From NCBI GenBank assembly GCA_037447655.1, contig JBBHKE010003445.1:9921-73920 (forward strand): a DNA stretch of 64,000 nt, given 5' to 3'. Each line of letters starts with the position of its first letter. Positions within the stretch are counted from its first letter, which is position 1. Shown one piece after another: positions 36,543 to 47,527 of this stretch. Below the pieces are notes generated by a model. The model was given only the letters and a program-made list of their open reading frames with translations. It was not told where the DNA came from and made no database searches. A program made the position numbers and the translations under genes. The stretch is from Zygnema cylindricum (Eukaryota > Streptophyta > Zygnematophyceae > Zygnematales > Zygnemataceae).

Positions 36543-38496
36543 CTAGTCAATCTTTAATTTCAGACCACACTTCATCCTGCAGAAAATTAGCTTAGGGGAA
36601 GGCACAGGTTTGGTCATCATATCTGCTACCATATCACTATCTGGTCGGTACTCTAAACTGATTATTTTATTTTCTACTTTTTCTCTAACAAAGTTGAGTC
36701 TGATATCCATGTGTTTGGCTTTAAAGTGATGTTTAGGATTGGCAGAAATAGCAATTGGTGTCTGATTATCACAAAATATTTTTTGCACACCACTCTTAAG
36801 ATGACCAAGTTCACCAAGTAAAGACTTGACCCACATCAATTCTTTTACAGCAGAGCAAGAGGCCATATACTCAGCCTGCATGGTGGACTGAGCAATAACC
36901 TTTTGCTGTTTGCTACTCCAAGAGCAAGCCCCATCACCCACATATAATACATATCCAGAAGTGCATCTCCTCATCGGAGCATCACCATAACTAGCATCAC
37001 TCCAAGTAGTGATGTCAGTATTCTCCCCACCCAAATGCAACCATAGATCCCTAGTTCTTATCAAGTATCTAAGGACTCTCTTAGCTGCCTCCCAATCCCT
37101 CTTAGTGGGAGCATTTAGACTTCTGTTCAGCACTCCTACAGCTGCAGCTAAATCCGGCCGGGTACAATTCATAAAATAGATTAGACTTCCCACTACTTGC
37201 CTGTAAGGAATAGTATGCATGAACTTCTGTTCTTCGAAGATAATTCCTCGTCTAAGACTATGACTCCTTCTTCCTCACTCCCCTCACTTCCCTTCTTCAA
37301 CTCTATTGGAGTTGTACAACTATTAGCTTTATCCATTTGAAATTTTTCAAGCATGTTCCCTATTGCTTCCTTTTGAGTCAATCTTATCATTTTTCTTTTT
37401 CGGTCTCTCTTTACTTGAATTCCCAAAATATATTTTGCTTCCCCCATATCCTTCATTTAAAATCTCCCTTTAAGATCGGTTTTCAGTTTATTAATTTTTT
37501 CCATTGATTTACTTAAAACAAGCAAATCATCAACATAAATTGCAATAAATATAAAACCTTCCTCATCTTCGAAAACATAGATTGAGTGATCTGAGCTGAT
37601 CCGGATATATCCCAAACCGGTAAGAAACTCATCAAGCTTCTTATTCCACTGTCGAGGCGCCTGTTTCAAACCATAAAGAGATTTAATCAGCAGTTATACC
37701 TACTCTCCTCTCCTTCTTCCACAAACCCTTCGGGTTGTCGCATGAAGATCTCCTCTTCCAATTCTCCATGCAAAAAGGTTGTTTTGATGTCCATCTGGTG
37801 CACTTCCATGTCTTCCGCTGCTGCTAGGCTGAGAAGTATGCGGACGGAGGGAAATCTGACCACCGGGGCAAAGGTTTCCTCGTAGTCAATTCCCTCCTTT
37901 TGTGTAAATCCCTTTGCCACTAGTCGGGCCTTGTAGCGCTCGATTGTGTAATCTGGGTTCAATTTTAATTTGAAAACCCACTTACAACCGATTGGTTTTC
38001 GGTTAGGTGGACAATCCACCTGCTCCCAAGCATCGGCTGCCATAATTGAGGCCATCTCCTCATTGATGGCTATCTTCCACCGATTTTTTTCTGGACAAGT
38101 CATCGCCTCTCCATAAGTTTGAGGTTCATCTTGATGAGATAGTTTAGTTACCTTGTTATTAATCTGTTTTTCTTGCAGTCTTTTGCTACTTCTCCTTCCC
38201 CCCTTCAAATCAGAGGCCGAAATAGATGGTTCTCGTGGATTCTTTCCAACAAACTCGGCTTCTCCCCTATCCTTTGATTCTGAATCAATTTCCACCACGT
38301 CTTCCGCTTCGGGTAGAGTTGTCACTGGAGTTTCCACAGCCAAGTCCTTTTCAGTCTGATTTGTACCTGCAAGAATGTCATCTTCTCTAAAACCTGGATA
38401 GTTAGGAAGCCCAATGTCATCGGAATTTTCTGACTCAAATCTGATTTTTAATGACTTTGCATATTTGAAGGGATCCACAGACTTTCTTTCATCCAT
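36543..38496 (-). pseudogene. Copia element 2 reverse transcriptase/RNase H (broken)
   Basis: RT motifs on the minus strand: [34 protein letters not shown] and RQPEGFVEEG in 37687-38496; YVDDLLVLSKS in 37457-37669; ILGIQVKRD in 37193-37456; then WSDASYGDAP, STMQAEYMASCSAV and DMMTKPVP of RNase H in 36543-37220. Three or so frameshifts or stops separate the pieces. Confidence 0.93.
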
Positions 38497-38553
38497 AACT
38501 ACTAGATGTTTTACAAAGATTATATCTTCCGTTTTTAGATCATAAACTCTATA

Positions 38554-39750
38554 TCATTTAACATCCTCATCATATCCTAATAAGTATCCCGATTTTCGTT
38601 TAGGATCTAGCTTACAATTAGAATGATCTGTATCTAGACTAAATACTTGACTGTCAAAAACCTTTAAGTGAGATATGTCTGGTTTCCGGCTTGTCCATCT
38701 CTCATAAGGTGTTTGATCTTTTATAGCTGAAGTAAGAACTCTATTTTTGAGGTAATTAGCATAGTTCATTGCTTCTGCCCAAAACCTTTTTCCTATCTTC
38801 TTATCTGACAACATACTTCTAGCACTATCACTTAGTGTTCTATTTAACCTTTCAGCTACCCCATTCTGTTCCGGGTTTTTGTGGAACTGTCTTTTGGTGT
38901 TGGACCCCATCTTCCCTCAGAAAATCCTCAAACTGGTTAGAAGTATACTCTCCACCATTGTCACTCCTTATTCTCTTGATTGGAGTTTCATGGAGTTTTT
39001 GGCTCCATGCTTTATATTGTCTAAAACAATCCTGAGCGTCGGACTTGTTTTTCAAAAAATACACTCGGGAATACCGAGACCAATCATCAGTGATAGTCAT
39101 CATAAATCTCTTCCCCCCCCGGTGAGGGTACTCTAGCCGGTCCCCAAATATCTGTGTGTACTTGATCTAGAATTTATTCTCCTTTATAGGTGGCTGTTTT
39201 AGAAAAGGGTAATCAGAGTGTTTTACCTTGAGCACACCCACTCTTATCACTTATATTATCACTCTCACTAAACTTAATCCCTTCCACCACTCCCATCTTT
39301 TTCATCTCTCTTAACTTGTCTAGATTCACATGCCCAAGCCTCTTATGCCACATCATAATATCATGAACACCAACATAATAAAGTTTTTTCGTTTCATTAC
39401 TTAAGATCAGCCTAAACATCCCATGGTTACCTTTCTCAGCAATGAAATAGACATCCTCCTCAAAACTAGCAGTAAAGACTCCTTCCCTAGTGGTAGTGAA
39501 AAAACCCTTATCATCTAATATAGATGTAGAAATAAGGTTTTTGTTCAGCTACGGAATAAACAATACATCGGAGAATGTTAATATGGATGTCTTTCCTTCT
39601 ACTAACACTTTCACATCTACCAATCCTACAAGAGTAGTGGTGACTATCCTCCCATCCCCGTACTCTATCTCTACGGTGGGAATCTTTCTTATCTTATTGA
39701 ACAGGTGCCTATCCTTACACATGTGCATGGAGGCACCTGAATCTATAATC
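38554..39750 (-). pseudogene. Copia element 2 protease/integrase (broken)
   Basis: The protease signature DSGASMHMC appears directly after the stop that ends the gag frame (about 39735). The pre-integrase zinc region (MMWHKRLGHVN … CAQGK) is at 39213-39419, the integrase core (RSDNGGEYTSNQFE) at 38852-39103 and EQNGVAERLNRTL at 38554-38910. A frameshift lies between the last two and stops lie at 39750 and near 39555. Confidence 0.9.
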
Positions 39751-40901
39751 TAGCCTGCTTCACCTTTCAATCCACCGTAAACACATTTCTGCCTTCGTGG
39801 AATTTTAACCTCATTTTTCGCCTCCAACTCCTCATCCAAAAGGAGCTCATCGTCCTCGTCCTCGGATTCTGCCTCAAGTACCTGTGTGACAAGGGCCTTT
39901 TTCTTTCTTCTCGGGGTACCACCGGTCTGCCCCTCCTTTAACCGAAGCTTGGTTAGATTAGTGCACTCTGCCATATAGTGCCCCGGTTTGTTACAAAAAT
40001 GACATAAACCTTTGGGAGCCCTTGGTTCGAACTCGTCAACCTCATTATTCTGCTCCCTCCCCCTATAGATTCCGACCGGTTTCCGTGAATCCTTGTTCCT
40101 CCAATCGGTCGCTGTTGCCAAGGCTTGGCCACTCTTTCCTCCCCTTCGGATCTCAATCGTATTCTCTCGAACGAGAATCATCCCTACCACTGAGTTCCAT
40201 ATCCACCTTGAGTCCGGCAAGTCCTGCACACGGTTGACTATGTTCTCGAACTCATCAGGTAACTTCATCAGTAAACAGTTAACCTTTTCTTTTTCACTAA
40301 AAACTTTTCCCGCACTCTCTAGCTCCATGAAGAGTGTAGCAAACTCATTGCAAAAATCCAACATATTTCCCCCTTTGTATACATACTCGTTAACTTTCTG
40401 ATCAGCCAACTGTTGTTGCTGAATCGTACCACTTCGGTACATCTCTATGAGAGCCATCCAAAGATCGGATGCCCTTTCTACCTGCAAATGAGGACATGCA
40501 AGTCCTTGAGTGAGATGGCGTAGGATGAAGTGCTTTGCCGCCATATTGTTGAAGTCCCAGGTTTCAGTATCATTCTCCTCGTTCCTCCGAATAGGTGACA
40601 TGAATGCTGAACCATTTGTTATTGGTGTGGTCGCCTCCTTCTCCTTTCCTTTGTCCACCACCTCTCCTTCTTTTGTTTCCACCGTTGAAGGTCAATCCTC
40701 TTTCCTCGTGAATCTGCTTCCTCTACACCCTGGAGGAATTCCAAGACTTGATGGACGCCCCAATTGTCCACTCACTATCCCCCAAAACCTTTTTTCGCAT
40801 AGAGCTCCTTTCATCATACTTTCCCATTATATGAAGCCTGTTCCATTAAAGATTGGTACCCTAGAGGGTGGGCCCATAACCTGAAACTCTGAGACCTCCA
40901 T
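39751..40901 (-). pseudogene. Copia element 2 gag
   Basis: The start codon (minus strand ATG at 40901-40899) lies inside the 5' LTR, 20 bases from its end; the frame runs MEVSEFQ then through the primer-binding site (VMGP). Premature stops follow within 30 codons, then a clean frame of 310 codons (40682-39750) carries the gag core and the zinc knuckle CHFCNKPGHYMAEC (CX2CX4HX4C). Confidence 0.9.
40867..40881 (-). other. Primer-binding site of copia element 2, half-tRNA-iMet type
   Basis: The plus strand reads GGTGGGCCCATAACC, identical over 15 bases to the anticodon arm of plant initiator tRNA-Met, so the element's sense strand is its complement. It abuts the 5' LTR without spacer and lies inside the gag frame. 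Confidence 0.85.
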
Positions 40902-41928
40902 AAGTCCTCAGAGTGGACAGCTTCCGAGAAGCCTCTAGGATAATCCTCACCCCTTTGTGTTTCAGCAAAAAAAACTGCCACCCTGGCAGATAAAAACTCT
41001 GACCACCTGCACCCCTGTGAAGGGAGGACTCCCCTGAGTCGATAGCAAAAAGAATCTTTGAATTTGCTCCCCTGAGCAATAAGTTATGGAGGGTCAAAGT
41101 TGACCTTTTGTATAGAAGTTCTCTGAGAGAGAGGGTCCTATCTTCTAATTTTTCTAAGTCCTATCTCTCTCACAGACTCTATCTACTGATGTACGAAACC
41201 AATCAAAATATAGTTCCGTACGCAAATGTACAGCTGCCGGTGTACTTTATGTACGGACATTGTACGACATGGCCTAAATGTCCACACGTGGAATGTCCGG
41301 ACTCGCTCCTTTAATCCTCGGAGATGACGCGCTCCAATGTAACAAAGCCACGTGTCATCCGATGTGGCGATGCCCACAAACCGCCGAATTCTTCTTCCGC
41401 GATCTCGGCGCTAATTCCGGCCGTCCGATTAAACTCGCATTTGATCGTAGCCGTAATAAATACATGCGCGGTATTTGTTTCGCTACGAAATCAATGCGCG
41501 GTATTGATTTCTTATCCGTACCGCAATTCGTACTTTTACACTACCATATCTATGTATCCCGTTAACAGTTATAGTTAAATGATTTATCCTACGTGTACAT
41601 GTTTAAATCATTATCGTACTATATACTATGTAAGACTACTTCTAGACTTAACGGCTAAGGCTACCGGCTATCTACTCTCTGACGGCCGGCAGGTACCAGG
41701 ATCAAATCCTGTCGCCGGCACATACCTTTTAGTAATTAATCCCTTGACTAATATAAATTTCCCGTAAACCTCAGGATAGCCTAGGTAGCCATGGCTCTAG
41801 CTTCCTCTCCAATTTCTCAGTGACTGCGACAAGTTTGAGAGTTGGAGAGAGAAGTTAGAGGTAGACTGCCTCGGCTTCTTTATTTCTATTCAGACCTAGA
41901 AAATACTTAAAAACCATTAATTTCTACA
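40882..41928 (-). repeat. Copia element 2, 5' LTR
   Basis: 1047 bases, with a TATA-like TATACAAAA (minus strand, 41114-41106). It starts TGTAGAAATT and ends GAGTTTCA on the minus strand. A tRNA-like segment lies at 41651-41721 on the plus strand. Confidence 0.93.
41651..41721 (+). other. tRNA-like segment in copia element 2 5' LTR, antisense to the element
   Basis: Better preserved copy of the segment at 36252. CAGG-ATCAAAT-CCTG forms a T-arm-like stem-loop, followed by GTCGCCGGCA. It lies on the strand opposite to element transcription. Confidence 0.35.
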
Positions 41929-41933
41929 GAGTG

Positions 41934-42818
41934 TATTGTACTTTTACAAGGACACGTGTTGGCGAAAGAACGTAGGCAGGTTTTTCGGAGTAGCGCCGAC
42001 AGTCAAGCATACGTGTCAAAAAGTTGACGATGCGATTCACATAATCGGACGAACGGGATCTGTCCCGAGTATTCCGGAAACATATGATACAGATCGACGG
42101 TACCACCGTCAATCAAATCTGTTCCAACGGACGGGATTCACTTGGGACCACAAGCGTGATTCACGAGGGACCACAAGCGTGATTCGCGTGGGACCACATG
42201 TGACGAAGCACTCAGGTGCTTCGTACTACACGACCACATTCGGTTGGACTTTAGCGGTCACCGCTGACTAAGCATTTGGAACGTTTTGTGTACGGTTCAA
42301 TTTCTGTAAATTTTTTAATAACATTAGTTTGTCGTTTAGTGTGATATATAATAGTGTTATATCAATCAGGTTTTTAGAAAATAGTAATTAGGGTTTTTGA
42401 GGTACAGTGACGTACGGGTAGGATGCTTTGTCGTTAGTGAGGATAATAACCGTAGTAACGGTTACCCGAGTTAGTGTAGATCAGTAGATACACACAATGA
42501 GTATATAAATTAGGACTTAGCCAATTTTGTAGTATCCAGTTTTGGGAATATGATTTTCTAAGGGCAGTTTTTGGGAAACTTCCAGATATCATATCTTTTG
42601 GTTTACTGGGTCATTTGGACTACAATTTTAGAAATTTTCAGTTTACTGTATTGTGTATCACTGTATCAAATTTGAAACATATTGGGGTTCTGAGTCATAT
42701 TTTGTGTCAGTTCAAAGTTGGCTGTTGAGTAGGTACTTTGATAGTTTTTGCTGTTTTTCATGTCTACTTCTACTACTACTGCTGGTTCTCCGCCTGCAAC
42801 GGTGGTTGTAGAACAACA
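41934..42818 (+). repeat. Copia element 1, 3' LTR, right piece
   Basis: Resumes the LTR at TATTGTACTTTTAC after the duplicated GAGTG and ends GTAGAACAACA. Contains the LTR-borne gag ATG (42760) with the same 59-base coding tail as the 5' LTR. Confidence 0.93.
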
Positions 42819-43006
42819 CTAAAAAGTCGCTAGTTCTTTGGCTTCCTCGTTTGTGTATGCATCAATCTCCTCTCTGTCAACCTCTTGCTCGTCGTTTCGA
42901 GGAGTACTAGGTGGAGTATCTTCGTCTATGTGACGAACTCGCCCATCTTTCATCAAGTTGTGCAAAGTGCACACATTCATGATAACATTAACGACATGCT
43001 CCGTGT
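42819..43006 (-). pseudogene. PIF/Harbinger-type transposase, C-terminal fragment
   Basis: The minus strand reads EHVVNVIMNVCTLHNLMKDG followed by an acidic tail ending KELATF and a stop at 42819-42821. 'I-x-x-x-C-x-LHN' is the usual end of Harbinger DDE transposases. It is cut on its N-terminal side by the LTR of element 3 and on the other side by element 1, so two independent copia insertions bracket it. Confidence 0.6.
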
Positions 43007-43218
43007 TGTTGAAATAAGTGGTTTTTGGCATTTTCTAGGTCTAAAAATATTAGCGGAAATAGATAAAGAAAATGCAGGCAACCAGCCTCCTTCTCTTCTC
43101 TCTTGCCACCATACTTGTTGTAGTCACTGGAGGAGAGAGAGAGAGCCATGGAGCCATGGCTGCCTCCACCCCATATGAAGGACTAAAGAGTGACTTGAGT
43201 CACTCTCAACAAAAGGTT

Positions 43219-43279
43219 GAGTTCGGCAGGACTCGAACCCACGACCGAAAGAGTGCGGCGTAGCCATTAGCTCTAACTA
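43219..43279 (-). other. tRNA-like segment in copia element 3 5' LTR, antisense to the element
   Basis: On the minus strand it reads GTTAGAGCTAATGGCTACG … GTGGGTTCGAGTCCTGC. GGTTCGAGTCC is a perfect RNA polymerase III B-box and forms the T loop of a GTGGG/CCTGC stem. The anticodon arm is weak and the acceptor stem does not pair well. A second copy is at 47739-47799. Confidence 0.45.
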
Positions 43280-43792
43280 GTCTGTCATAGAAGTCTGTTA
43301 GGAGATATAGGGTTTGATAAGTATTTAAACTATCGTATAATATTGAAATCATTTAACTAAAATATAGACGAATGAACATAGAACTAGTTAAGGTTTAGTG
43401 CGAAAGTCATTTTGCACAAAAAAAATAAATCGGACAGTTGTTTCAACGGTCGACATTTAATGTCGAATTTAATCCGACGGCGCACATTATCGCCGAGATC
43501 GCGGAATGGTCACTTTGGCTTTTATGAACGTGGCATGACCTGGCGCCGCGTGAAAGGATGACACTCGGTCGCGGGAATTTTGGAGAATATACGAACAAGT
43601 GGAAAAGTGACACGCGTCCACTTAGTAGCTTTGTCGTACACCGACCGTACAGAAAGGACATCGACCGTAGTACCTTTTCTGTACTTTACAGTTAAATGAT
43701 TGGATCGTACTTTAGTAGATAGGGGTTGTGAGAGAGGTTTAGGACTTAGGAAATTTAGGTAGGTAGTCACCTCTCTCTCTAAGAGAGCTTTG

Positions 43793-43799
43793 TATAAAT
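43793..43799 (+). promoter_or_regulatory. TATA box of copia element 3 LTR
   Basis: TATAAAT about 200 bases before the gag ATG, in the position equivalent to the TATA-like box of element 2. Confidence 0.55.
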
Positions 43800-43993
43800 T
43801 GGCAATTTTGCCGGTTCATAACTTATCGGATGGTTTTCCGTTTTCACTAATTCTTTTTGCTACGAACTCAGGGGAGTCCTGGCTGCACATGGGTGCAGTC
43901 AAACTGTCATTTTGCCTTCTTCTACAGCAGTGGTTGTGGCTTGAAGTGGGTTAGTTAAATATCACCTAGAGGCTTCCTGTATTCTGTGGTCCA

Positions 43994-45050
43994 ATGGAGG
44001 ACACAGAATTGCAGGTTATGGGCCCACACTTTAGGGTGCCCACTTTCAATGGATCTGGGTTCATCTATTGGGAAGCTATGATGATGGGAGCTTTGTGTTG
44101 AAAACGACACTGGGGTATCGTCAGTGGACAAGTGAAACGTCCACCTTCGGGAAACGGATTGGAGGGTAAGTTTCTGAACAACGGTTTCCTCAGCGAAGGA
44201 GGCAAATGATGGGGAGAGCAGTGTGTCCGAAAAGGGGAAAGGGAAGGAGACACCCCTTACTCCTATTGCGACAGTATCAGGAGCGGCGACGATGAAATCC
44301 GCGGAGAACGATACTCAAATGTGGGAGGATGTAAACATGGTTGCCAAGAACTTCATTTTGAGGCACCTCACTCAAGCTTTCGCCACCCCTCATCTTCAGC
44401 TTTACAAGGTTGAGGAGTTGTGGGTGAGTTTGGTGGAGATTTATAGAGCTGGAACTATTCAAGAGCTCCAGTTGGCTGAGCAAAAGCTAGTGAGTTACAC
44501 TTATAAAGGAGGAAAGATGTTAGATTACTTTAATGATCTTTCTTGATTGTATATGGAGATGGAAAGTGCTTGGTGGACAGGTACAATGAAAATGAAAGTT
44601 AACAACCTTACCATGAAGTTACGAGATGAGTACGAGAACATAGTGTACCGAGTACAGGAAAATGCCTGATAGTTAATGGAAATGGAACACAGTGGCTAGG
44701 ATGATACTTGTGCACGAAAACACAATGGAGATTAGGAGAGGAGGAAAGAGCATTCAAGCTCTAGCAGGAGGAGGGGACCGATGGGGGAAGGACCCGAAGA
44801 AACCGTACAAAGGGGAAAGAGATCATTCCGGAGGACCGAGGACTCCAAAAGGCTTTAGTCATTTTTGCAAAAAGTCGAGACCCTTCATCGCAGATTATGC
44901 AAGCTGTTGGAGCTGAGGGTTTAAGAGAACCGTGGAGGGGGTTCTTTCGGAGGGAAGAAAAATGCACTTGTGGTTACAAAAGTGACAGGAGAAATTGAGG
45001 ATGAGTCTTCTAAGGAGGATGGGGAGCTTCTTCTTGACGGGAGTCTAAGT
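43994..45050 (+). pseudogene. Copia element 3 gag (broken)
   Basis: The frame opens in the LTR with MEDTELQ, reads through the primer-binding site and shows the core RVPTFNGSGFIYWEAMM before a stop at 44098. Later parts are recognisable in shifted frames: ENDTQMWEDVNMVAKNFILR at 44283-44360, the zinc-knuckle region near 44850-44900 with cysteines lost, and an acidic segment ending LLLDGS near 45046. Confidence 0.8.
44014..44027 (+). other. Primer-binding site of copia element 3, half-tRNA-iMet type
   Basis: GGTTATGGGCCCAC abuts the LTR end; 14 bases are complementary to the plant initiator tRNA-Met anticodon arm. In the gag frame it encodes Val-Met-Gly-Pro. Confidence 0.85.
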
Positions 45051-45460
45051 TGCATGAAACCCCCATTAAGAGGATAAGGAGTGACAATGGGGGGGAATAT
45101 ACCTCTAACTAGTTTGAGGAATATCTAAGAGAGGAGGGAGTGCAACACCAGAAAACTGTACCATGTAACCCGCAACAAAATGGGGTAGCTGAGAGGTTGA
45201 ATTGAACACTAGGAGATAGTGCAAGCAGTATGTTGGCCAACAAGAAAATAGGAAAGAGATTTTGGGCAGAAGCAATGAACTGTGCCAAGTACATTAAAAA
45301 TAGAGTCCTTACCTCAACTGTAAAGGGAGTGACACTTTATGAGAGATGGGTTTGAAGGAAACCAGAAATCTCACACATTAAAGTATTCGATAGCCAAGTT
45401 TACAGTCTTGACACGGATAGGAAAAACTGGAAACTAGATGCTAAGGGAAAACCTGGATAC
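45051..45460 (+). pseudogene. Copia element 3 integrase remnant joined directly to gag
   Basis: Immediately after the gag tail the sequence becomes KLHETP-like and RSDNGGEYTS (about 45079), then QQNGVAERLN, LGDSASSMLANKKIGKRFW. Protease, the pre-integrase zinc region and the first catalytic aspartate are missing, so a deletion of roughly 1.3 kb relative to element 2 has fused the two parts. Additional stops are at about 45111, 45202 and 45355. Confidence 0.85.
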
Positions 45461-45463
45461 TTT

Positions 45464-47514
45464 GTGAGATATGATGAGGATGTCAAGGGATATAGAGTCT
45501 ATGACTTAGCAAAGAAAGATATCATTTTGGTCAAACACCTCGTTGTCATGGATGAAGGGAAGTCATTTGACCCTTTCAAATATACAAAGAAGATAAGAAT
45601 CAAATTTGAGTCCGAGAGTGAGGAGAACTCGGTCATTCTCGAAAAAGACATAAATGAAACCATGATTGCAGATTCACGCGAGATCCGAGATACAACAGAC
45701 TTAGCGGAAATCTCACATACTCCTATGGACTTCGAGGAGAATGAAGAAGTGGGTCCAGAACGGGCTCGCATGGATAGGTGAGCCGATGACATAGTGAGGA
45801 GAAATCCCAGACTTCTATCCACTCCAGCTTCGGAGTTTGAGGGAGGGAGAAGGAGCAGCAAAAGGATACAAGAAAAATAGGCCGCTCAAAACGTAACTAT
45901 GCAATCTCACCCAGATGAGCCTCAGTCTTTCTCGGAGGCAGTAAATAGTCCGGAGAAGGAAAGGTGGATTAGAGCCATAAATGATGAGATGGCTTCGATC
46001 ATGGACGCAAATACTTGGGAGCTAATGGATTGTCCTCCAGACAGAAAAACCTATTGGGTGTAAATGGGTATTTAAACTAGAACTGAAACCACATAATACC
46101 ATTGAGAGATATAAGGCTCGATTGGTAGCGAAAGGATTTACCCAAAAGGAGGGGATTGACTATGAGGAGACCTTTGCTCCAATTGTTGGATTCCCATCCA
46201 GTAAGGATTCTCCTCAGTCTGGCAACAAGGGAAGACATGGAAATACACCAGATGGACATTAAAACTGCTTATCGTAATGGTGAGTTAGAGGAAGAAATTT
46301 TCATGAGGCAACCCGAGGGGTTCGTGGAGGCAGGAGAAGAGAGCAAAGTTTGTAGGCTCATAAAGTCCTTATATTGACTGAAGAAAGCTCCCCAATAGTG
46401 GAATAAGAAACTAGATGAGTTTCTCACCGGTCTGGGATATATCCGGATCAGCTCTAACCATTCAATCTATATGTTTGAAGATGAGAATGGTACCATTTTT
46501 ATTGCAATTTATGTGGATGATTTTTTTTGCTTGTATAGAGTAAGTCTTTGGAGAAGATCAATAGACTAAAGAAAGATCTTAGGGGTAGGTATGATATGAA
46601 AGATTTAGGTGAGGCAAAATATATTTTGGGGATCCAAATGGAGAGAGATAGGGGGAAAGGATTATCAGACTTACTCAGAAAGAAGCAATTGGTAATATGC
46701 TTCAAAAATTCCATATGGAAAAGGCTCAAAGTTGTACCACTCCCTCGAACTTGAAAAAAGTAAGTGATGGGATTGTAGAAGGAGGAATGATGATCTTAGA
46801 TGATTTTAAGAGTCCAGAGGAGAGAGAGTTTATGAAGTCTATCCTTTATAGACAGGTCGTCGGAAGTTTGATCTATCTTATGAACTCTACCAGGCCGGAC
46901 ATAGCGGCAGCAGTAGGGGTCCTCAGTAAGAGTCTTAATGATCCTAGGAAGAGAGATTAGGAGGCAGCCAAGAGAGTCATGAGATATTTGGTAGGAACTA
47001 GAGAGTTATCGTTACATTTGGGAGGGGAGCACACTGATATCACTACTTCGAGTGATGCTAGTTATGGGGATGGACCTATGAGAAGATGCACTCTGGGTAT
47101 GTGTTGTATGTGGGGGAAGGTGCTTGTTGTTGGAGAAGTAAACAACAAAAGGTGGTTGCTCTGTCTACTATGGAGGCTGAGTATATGGCCTCTTGTTCCG
47201 CTGTGAAAGAGTTGATGTGGGTCAAATCCTTGTTGCAAGAATTTGGGTATATGAAAGAGGGAGTGTATGAAGTTTTTTGTGATAATCAGGCTGCCAATGC
47301 CATTGGAGCCAATCCAAAACATCATTTCAAGGCTATACATATGGACATAAGATTGAGCTTCGTGAGGGAAAAGGTTGAAAATAAAATTGTAAATCTTGTG
47401 TATAAATCGAATGAAGAAATGGTGGGTTACATGATGACCAAACCTGTGCCCTCTCCAAAGTTAAAATATTGTAGGGAAAAATGTGGATTAAAAGAAAAGA
47501 TGAAATTACACTAG
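45464..47514 (+). pseudogene. Copia element 3 reverse transcriptase/RNase H (broken)
   Basis: The integrase C-terminal DEDVKGYRVYDL motif opens it. RT pieces: [20 protein letters not shown] at 46104-46160, [14 protein letters not shown] at 46252, and a frame-shifted YVDD near 46508. The RNase H end at 47086-47514 is clean: STMEAEYMASCSAV, VFCDNQAAN, HHFKAIHMDIRL, MMTKPVPSPK. Confidence 0.9.
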
Positions 47515-47527
47515 AAAATAAGGGGAG

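Larger units (their letters stand above)
35484..41928 (-). mobile_element. Ty1/copia retrotransposon 2, complete, nested in element 1
   Basis: 6445 bases on the minus strand. The two LTRs, 40882-41928 (5') and 35484-36529 (3'), are closely similar. A perfect 5-bp duplication GAGTG flanks it (35479-35483 and 41929-41933). The order gag-protease-integrase-RT-RNase H reads right to left. All domains are present but several stops and frameshifts break them. Since it interrupts the 3' LTR of element 1, it inserted later. Confidence 0.95.
30241..42818 (+). mobile_element. Ty1/copia retrotransposon 1, split by nested element 2
   Basis: 5' LTR 30241-31279 and internal region 31280-35368. The 3' LTR is in two pieces, 35369-35483 and 41934-42818, because a second element (35484-41928) landed in it. 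LTRs start TGTTGGAATT and end in ACA. Flanks are CTAAG on the left and CTAAA on the right, a 4/5 match to a 5-bp duplication. Domain order gag, protease, integrase, reverse transcriptase, RNase H is that of copia. Several in-frame stops make it inactive. It has inserted at the end of a Harbinger transposase relic. Confidence 0.93.
43007..44013 (+). repeat. Copia element 3, 5' LTR
   Basis: Starts TGTTGAAATAAG and ends AGAATTGCA. Contains a palindrome GAGTGACTTGAGTCACTC (43187-43204), an antisense tRNA-like segment, a TATA box TATAAAT at 43793-43799 and the gag ATG at 43994, 20 bases from its end. Confidence 0.88.
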
